A stretch of 23,515 bases of DNA from a virus: positions 1 to 23,515 of the IMG/VR virus record IMGVR_UViG_3300032322_001738; one strand, 5' to 3'. The notes beneath the pieces are model-generated. The model saw only the letters and a program-made list of their open reading frames with translations, was not told the origin of the DNA and ran no database searches. Below, one piece after another: positions 18,796-23,515 of the stretch (positions within the stretch are counted from its first letter, which is position 1; each line of letters opens with the position of its first letter). Position numbers and translations under genes: made by a program.

Positions 18796-18885
18796 TTACG
18801 CTGTGGCACGAGACATAAAGGGTCAAAAGGAATAGTTGAGAGAAAACGGTGGGGTTCCGCTCAACCTTGTTTTGCGGTGAGTTCT
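18796..18885 (+). ncRNA. Possible structured RNA before the terminator
   Basis: No gene fits this 90-bp stretch. GTTGAG (18835-18840) pairs with CTCAAC (18860-18865) and encloses CGG/CCG (18847-18849 with 18857-18859). A small AGCGT/ACGCT hairpin (18787-18802) lies upstream, and the terminator follows. It could be a small RNA or simply the 3' UTR of the replication operon. It is not a tRNA. Confidence 0.35.
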
Positions 18886-18912
18886 AAGGCGAGTCGAAAG
18901 GCTCGCCTTTTT
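18886..18912 (+). terminator. Strong intrinsic terminator with GAAA tetraloop
   Basis: AAGGCGAGTC (18886-18895) and GGCTCGCCTT (18900-18909) form a 10-bp stem (one G-U pair) capped by a GAAA tetraloop and followed by T-residues. It marks the boundary between the early replication operon and the late operon. Confidence 0.92.
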
Positions 18913-18917
18913 CATTA

Positions 18918-18925
18918 TATAAATA
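18918..18925 (+). promoter_or_regulatory. T4-type late promoter of the virion-protein operon
   Basis: An exact TATAAATA late box directly after the terminator and 57 bp before the first late gene. The terminator-then-late-promoter order is the classic T4 layout for temporal switching. Confidence 0.82.
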
Positions 18926-18982
18926 CCTTAAACGTTTTCTGGGCTTGAGCCTAATTAGTTAATTCTCAAGAGGTAAATTAAA

Positions 18983-20662
18983 ATGCTAAAATTCATTACT
19001 TTTATATTGAAAGAAGCTGCAGGTGATATTACGGCTAGACAAGGTCATGCCAATGAATTTTTTACTAATGATCATGGAAAGGCTTACGCGAAAGCATCTC
19101 TTGAAGCAGTAAATAGAGGTGCTTCTTCAGAAGAAGCACATGCTGCTGGTCTAGCAGCTATTATGAGCAAACAGTATGACCACAATTCATATCTTGCAAA
19201 TTCAAAAACTAAAAAGTCTGTTGCAACGTTAGGTCCTGAGGCGGCTAGACAAGTTCATGATAACTCTCGTCAAACTATGGCGGCTATGGCAGAGTATCTT
19301 CATAAAAGGTATAACGGTCGCCTTTCAGACAGTATTTGGGTAGGTGCTGGACAGGCAGGAGCCGCAGCTGCAGCAGCTAATGGTATGAAAACGAATGCTG
19401 ATCTTATTTTGAAGGTAAATCACGAAAAAAGAGAAAAATCAGCCGAAGCACATCTCGAAAATGAGCCTACTAATTTTGGCGGTTCTTTAAAGTACAGTTC
19501 CTCAGAAAAAGATAGTCAGTCAAAAATTCATTCTCCTGGTATTAATACCCTTGCTAAAATTATTGAAAGTCACCATAAGCAAATGTTTGGTGAAGAATCA
19601 GGAATTACCGAAAAACTACAAACTGCTAGAGAAGAAGGTCAGGAACGCCAAAGAAGATCGGTCACAGATTTAAACAAATCAGGCGTTTCTCATCACGAAG
19701 TAATTTCAGATTTTCTTGAAAAAGCACGAGCTAACCCGAAAAAATACAGTGGAGGAGATGAGAAGTGGGAAGAAGCTTTACGAAAAACAAAGTACATTCC
19801 TATTTCTAACCCAAAAACTAACGGTATTCATGGAGCTGACTTTAACGATGATTTCCTCAGCTTAATCAGAAAAACGATTAGAAATAAACCCAAGGGCGTA
19901 GATCATAAAGCCCTTGATGAGTTCTACAAGCACGTAAGCAATAAAAACTCTGAGATGAGAAACGATATGGCTGACATTGTCCATGAGCCTATCAGAAACA
20001 TGCTTAGACACACTTCTCCTGACGCAGAAACTCAGGATAGCCTTGATAAAATTAAGGAAAGCTTGCATCGTCATTTAGCAAACGTTCATAATCCAGGCGA
20101 AAAACCGGATCAGCTCCCAACCATGATGGTTAAAACAGGAGGCGATGGTACTGTAGGTATTGCAGACGTAAATGAAGCATATCGTCAACATTTTTCCGCA
20201 GACAGAAATAACTTATCTTTCGAAAAGAAAAGCCCTAATAAAGGTACTTTCAGAGTTGGTCCGGGCACGCTTACATTAGACGTACGCCCCGGAACTATGC
20301 ATAATCCGTTAGCAAATCCAGCCAACTATACCATTCCATCAAGCCTCACCAGGAGCGCAATTGTAAAATATAAGAACGGTAAGTTCGATAAAAAAATTAC
20401 TTCAGACGAAACTAACACTAAAGAAACATCACCAGAAAGTAGAATTGCACCAGCCGCTCCTAAATCTTATGCCCCCGCTCCTGTAGCTACAGCTGCTCCA
20501 CCAGCAAATAAGGGAACGAGAGGTTTTGCAGTTAACAAAGATAGTTCAGGCGACTGGAGACAAAATCAACCGCACAGCCAAAATTTAGCTGGTTCTATGA
20601 CACACGGCACAGGTTGGCACACTGCTTCAGAACAACAAGAAATGGCTAAAGGATTGGGTTAA
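18983..20662 (+). CDS. Predicted capsid-internal (injected) protein, possible nuclease, 559 aa
   Basis: The N-terminus MLKFITFILKE-A resembles T4 capsid-targeting sequences, with an L-K-E/A site for the prohead protease. Residues 100-170 may form a PD-(D/E)xK-type core: a helix with Glu104, TNADLILK (Asp140) and GGSLKY (Ser168-Lys170), followed by HSPG. A long helical charged middle and a Pro/Ala-rich C-terminal linker (441-500, AAPKSYAPAPVATAAPP) come after. No full-length family is recognised. AGAGGTAAATTAAA precedes the ATG. It is first in the late operon. If packaged, it could act on host DNA right after injection; the nuclease call is tentative. Confidence 0.7.
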   Translation: MLKFITFILKEAAGDITARQGHANEFFTNDHGKAYAKASLEAVNRGASSEEAHAAGLAAIMSKQYDHNSYLANSKTKKSVATLGPEAARQVHDNSRQTMAAMAEYLHKRYNGRLSDSIWVGAGQAGAAAAAANGMKTNADLILKVNHEKREKSAEAHLENEPTNFGGSLKYSSSEKDSQSKIHSPGINTLAKIIESHHKQMFGEESGITEKLQTAREEGQERQRRSVTDLNKSGVSHHEVISDFLEKARANPKKYSGGDEKWEEALRKTKYIPISNPKTNGIHGADFNDDFLSLIRKTIRNKPKGVDHKALDEFYKHVSNKNSEMRNDMADIVHEPIRNMLRHTSPDAETQDSLDKIKESLHRHLANVHNPGEKPDQLPTMMVKTGGDGTVGIADVNEAYRQHFSADRNNLSFEKKSPNKGTFRVGPGTLTLDVRPGTMHNPLANPANYTIPSSLTRSAIVKYKNGKFDKKITSDETNTKETSPESRIAPAAPKSYAPAPVATAAPPANKGTRGFAVNKDSSGDWRQNQPHSQNLAGSMTHGTGWHTASEQQEMAKGLG

Positions 20663-21861
20663 TGTTAAAGTTTACAGAATATCTTATAGAGGCAGAAGAA
20701 CAAACAGAGGGTAAAAAGCTAACCCACCTTACTCACCTTGAAGATCTTCCTATTCATCATGGTAACGAAGGTGCTGGTATGGCTGCTGACTTTCTTGACA
20801 GTGTGCATAATCACTTGTTAGGTAAGAAGTCAACAACTCACTTATCCACAAAGTATGATGGTGCACCTTCAGTTGTTTTTGGCACACATCCTAAAACTGG
20901 TAAATTTTTTGTTGCTACAAAATCAGCTTTTAACAAAGAACCTAAGATTAATTATACCCCAGAAGATATTGAACGTAATCATGGCCATGCTCCTGGTTTA
21001 GTTGAAAAGTTAAAAGCTGCCCTAGAACATCTACCTAAAATTATGCCAAAGCAGGGTGGTGTGTATCAAGGCGACTTAATGCATACAACTGGTGACGTTC
21101 AAACCAAACGTAATCAAGTAAGTTTTATGCCTAACACTATTACATATTCAACTGATAAAGATAGCGATGATGGTAGAGCAGCAAGAGCTGCTAAAGTAGG
21201 TATCGTAGCCCACACTCAATACAGAGGTAAAGGCGATCTAGGCAATATGAGTGCTGGACCTATATCAGACAAAGAAAGAGCATCTTTCCGCAATCACCCT
21301 GATGTTCATAATATTGATCCTACAATAAGTTCAAATCCTGCAAATTATACTCCTGAAGATCAAACTGAATTCCATTCACATATGGACAAAGCTAGAAGAA
21401 CATATTCTAGAATGAAACCTGAGGCTCTTGATGCATTACAGGGTCATGGCACTGATCTTGAGGCGCATGTAAATCAGATGATCAGAACTGGTGGTAAACC
21501 AAGTGTTGATGGGTATGTAAAGCATTTAACTGATAGAGCTACCAAAGAAATAGAAAAGGTTAAAACTCCTGGCGCTAAAGACCGTAAGATGAGAGCGCAT
21601 AGTGCTAATATTCAAAACATTTTAAATAATCGCGATCACTTTGAAAAAGCGTTAGAGCTTCATGGTCATCTTCAAAGAGCTAAAAATGTTCTAGCTCGTG
21701 TAATGGCCAGGAATAATCCTTTTGGTCATAGTATTAATGGTGTTGAAACTGGACCTGAAGGCGCTGTAGCTGTAGATAAAACTGGTAATATGACTAAATT
21801 CGTTGATCGTGACGAATTCTCTAGACAAAACTTTCTTCGTAATCAAGGAGGATTCCAATGA
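20662..21861 (+). CDS. Predicted injected ligase-like nucleotidyltransferase, 399 aa
   Basis: After a capsid-targeting-like start (MLKFTEYLIE-A, site after Glu10), the protein carries the hallmarks of the covalent nucleotidyltransferase fold of ligases and capping enzymes. Motif I is K64-Y-D66-G67, FFVATKSAF (82-90) corresponds to a motif Ia region, motif III-like VYQGDL is at 134-139, and VGIVAHT (179-185) is a motif IV-like strand. Lys64 would carry the AMP or GMP. RNA or DNA end-joining or protein nucleotidylation are possible; the substrate is unknown. The C-terminal half is helical. Similar proteins of unknown function occur in T4-like cyanophages. Its start overlaps the preceding stop (TAATG). 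Confidence 0.72.
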   Translation: MLKFTEYLIEAEEQTEGKKLTHLTHLEDLPIHHGNEGAGMAADFLDSVHNHLLGKKSTTHLSTKYDGAPSVVFGTHPKTGKFFVATKSAFNKEPKINYTPEDIERNHGHAPGLVEKLKAALEHLPKIMPKQGGVYQGDLMHTTGDVQTKRNQVSFMPNTITYSTDKDSDDGRAARAAKVGIVAHTQYRGKGDLGNMSAGPISDKERASFRNHPDVHNIDPTISSNPANYTPEDQTEFHSHMDKARRTYSRMKPEALDALQGHGTDLEAHVNQMIRTGGKPSVDGYVKHLTDRATKEIEKVKTPGAKDRKMRAHSANIQNILNNRDHFEKALELHGHLQRAKNVLARVMARNNPFGHSINGVETGPEGAVAVDKTGNMTKFVDRDEFSRQNFLRNQGGFQ

Positions 21862-22481
21862 TCAGCTTTAAGAGTTATATAGCAGAAGCTGCAGCCAAGG
21901 GCGCTGGTAAAGTAGTATTTGCTTTCGGTAGAATGAACCCACCAACTATCGGTCACGGAGCTTTGGTCGACACTGTAAAAGGTTTAGCTAATCAACATAG
22001 TGCCAATCATGAGATAGTTCTTTCTCATTCTCAAGATCCTAAGAAAAATCCACTCACACCTGAACAAAAACTATCACATGCTAGAATGTTTTTCCCAGGT
22101 ACAAACATTTCTTTAGCGTCAAAAGACCAACCTACACTATTACATCACCTTTCTAGACTACATCAAGCTGGTCATGACCACGCTATAGTAGTTGCTGGTG
22201 GTGATAGAGTACCAGAATATCAAAAGTTGTTAAACCATTACAACGGTAAGCCAGATAAGAGTGGCAAAGTTTTATTCAACTTTAAGAAAATTGATGTTGT
22301 TTCTGCTGGTGAAAGAGATCCAGACGCTGAAGGCGTTGAAGGAATGTCTGCATCAAAAATGAGAGAACATGCAGCAGCAAATGATTTTAAATCTTTTAAA
22401 CAGGGAGTGCCAAAAGGTGTTCCTGAAGAACATGCTATGCAAATGTTCAATAATGTAAGAGCAGGAATGGGAGCAAAGTAA
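21858..22481 (+). CDS. Predicted injected NMNAT/cytidylyltransferase-like enzyme, 207 aa
   Basis: A capsid-targeting-like start (MISFKSYIAE-A) is followed by a Rossmann-type nucleotidyltransferase. VVFAFGRMNPPTIGH (19-33) is the (T/H)xGH phosphate-binding motif region, and SASKMR (164-169) is the C-terminal (I/S)SxxxR motif. The family makes NAD (NMN adenylyltransferase), CDP-activated compounds or coenzyme A precursors. Phage members are usually annotated as 'cytidylyltransferase'. Which nucleotide it uses cannot be read from the sequence. It overlaps the previous gene by 4 nt (ATGA) and the next by one base, so the four late genes are coupled. Confidence 0.8.
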   Translation: MISFKSYIAEAAAKGAGKVVFAFGRMNPPTIGHGALVDTVKGLANQHSANHEIVLSHSQDPKKNPLTPEQKLSHARMFFPGTNISLASKDQPTLLHHLSRLHQAGHDHAIVVAGGDRVPEYQKLLNHYNGKPDKSGKVLFNFKKIDVVSAGERDPDAEGVEGMSASKMREHAAANDFKSFKQGVPKGVPEEHAMQMFNNVRAGMGAK

Positions 22482-23515
22482 TGGCTCAGTTTAGAAAAGA
22501 CACACAGCAATATCTTTCTGATGGTAAAACCATCTTTGATGTGGTCATGTTGGCTGATCAAACCGGAAGAGTTGTAAACTCCAATAATCCCATTGTAGCT
22601 AATCCTTCCGGAGTAGCTGTTGATGCGTTTGGTAGATTAAGAATATCAACACCCTTTACTCTGTTTGATTCCTCGCACCGCTTCAAGGACAATGGTCTGT
22701 GGGTTACATCAAATACAGCGGGTGCGACTTACGCCCATAATGCCAACGCTGGCTTAATCGAACTAAATCTTCCTACAACAGCAAATGCCGAAATTGTACG
22801 CGAGACAACCAAGGTTTTCTCTTACCAGCCAGGTAAGTCTCTACAGTCACTAAACACATTCGTCATGAATACACCTAAGGCAAACCTGCGCCAGCGCGTT
22901 GGCTACTTTGGTTCTCAAAACGGGATCTATCTTGAACTTGACGGTACGACACTTAACTTTGTCGAACGTTCGTATGTTACTGGCGCAGTAATCGAAACGA
23001 AAGTATCGCAAGCAAACTGGAACGTAGATACGCTTCTTGGAAATGTCAGTTCAAGTCCATCAGGAATTACTCTGGATATCTCAAAAGCGCAGATTGTATT
23101 CTTTGACATCGAGTGGCTAGGACTAGGTACTGTAAGGTGTGGATTTGTCATTGACGGTAAGTTAATCCACTGCCACTCATTCCATCACGCAAATCTAATC
23201 GAATCAACCTATATGACTACTGGGTCTCTTCCTCTTCGTTATGAAATTAAGAACACAGCTGCAACAGCAAGTGTTAGTACTCTTAAGCAAGTCTGCTCAA
23301 CTGTCATAAGCGAGGGTGGATATGAGCTTCGAGGTTCGCAACAAGCAATAGGTACTCCAATAACTGCGGCGCGTACTTTGACTACAGCAGGGACGTTTTA
23401 TCCAATTGTATCATTGAGATTAAAAGCCACAGCACTAGATGCTGTAGTCATTCTCACTGCTATATCTTGCATAGCCGACACATCAAGTAACTTCAACTGG
23501 CAGGTAAGAGCAAAC
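22481..23515 (+). CDS. Virion structural protein, partial (first 345 codons)
   Basis: The frame is open from the ATG at 22481 to the window end without a stop, giving 345 residues. The sequence (AVDAFGRLRISTPFTLFDS, then RQRVGYFGSQNGIYLELDG) is typical of large beta-rich virion proteins of T4-like marine phages, probably a tail-fibre or baseplate-associated protein. Many Thr/Ser/Asn and short beta strands (IVFFDIEWLGLGTVRCGFVI) support this. The start overlaps the preceding stop (TAATG). Exact location in the particle is unknown. The C-terminal part is outside the window. Confidence 0.8.
   Translation, partial: MAQFRKDTQQYLSDGKTIFDVVMLADQTGRVVNSNNPIVANPSGVAVDAFGRLRISTPFTLFDSSHRFKDNGLWVTSNTAGATYAHNANAGLIELNLPTTANAEIVRETTKVFSYQPGKSLQSLNTFVMNTPKANLRQRVGYFGSQNGIYLELDGTTLNFVERSYVTGAVIETKVSQANWNVDTLLGNVSSSPSGITLDISKAQIVFFDIEWLGLGTVRCGFVIDGKLIHCHSFHHANLIESTYMTTGSLPLRYEIKNTAATASVSTLKQVCSTVISEGGYELRGSQQAIGTPITAARTLTTAGTFYPIVSLRLKATALDAVVILTAISCIADTSSNFNWQVRAN

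Noticed and set aside
18796-18885. tRNA or riboswitch
   Set aside because: No cloverleaf with an anticodon arm or T-loop consensus could be folded, and no known riboswitch core was recognised; kept only as a possible structured RNA.

Overview
The window is part of the genome of a large tailed phage related to the T4-like myoviruses. The evidence is a replication core in the T4-like order (family B DNA polymerase gp43, recombinase UvsX, DnaB-type helicase gp41), exact matches to the T4 late promoter TATAAATA, an Hsp20 chaperone as in marine T4-like phages, and virion genes whose N-termini look like T4 capsid-targeting sequences. No integrase, tRNA, insertion sequence or CRISPR array was seen. 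The host is probably a proteobacterium. The gene-transfer-agent-type holin and the DUF1127 protein lean alphaproteobacterial, while the ArfA homologue leans beta/gamma, so the host is left open.

Region 1 (1-6811, minus strand) is an early accessory arm of about 22 small genes, mostly of unknown function. They include a Lys/Ala-rich putative DNA-binding protein, a SWIM zinc-finger protein, an AAA+ ATPase and several small membrane proteins. Nearly every transcription unit starts with a copy of the same sigma70-type promoter, leader and ribosome-binding site. Several genes end with a TGA that lies inside the -35 box of the next promoter. Two unusual non-coding tracts lie here: a low-complexity stretch with its own plus-strand promoter (3480-3778) and an array of 13-bp iterons (4021-4128).

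Region 2 (6815-9031, plus strand) begins at a back-to-back divergent promoter pair. It carries a GP88-family Cys-rich protein, a phage version of the ribosome-rescue factor ArfA, and small or membrane proteins. Region 3 (9032-12902) is a split lysis region. An i-spanin/o-spanin pair reads leftward from a T4-like late promoter. A GH19 endolysin and a 3-TM holin read rightward. Between them lie a compact SGNH hydrolase-like protein, a widely conserved phage protein of unknown function, an Hsp20 and a DUF1127 protein.

Region 4 (12906-18795, plus strand) is the replication and recombination block: gp43, a small protein, uvsX, a small protein, gp41 and two small proteins. Most genes in it overlap, and strong sigma70-type promoters precede gp43 and uvsX. 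A strong terminator and a late promoter (18886-18925) separate it from region 5 (18983-23515). Region 5 is a translationally coupled late operon. Its first three products all begin with a T4-type prohead-protease/capsid-targeting motif and are predicted to be packaged in the head and injected: a possible nuclease, a ligase-like nucleotidyltransferase and an NMNAT/cytidylyltransferase-like enzyme. A virion structural protein that runs off the window end follows. The most interesting items are the injected-enzyme cassette, the phage ArfA, the fused stop-codon/-35 architecture and the 13-bp iteron array.
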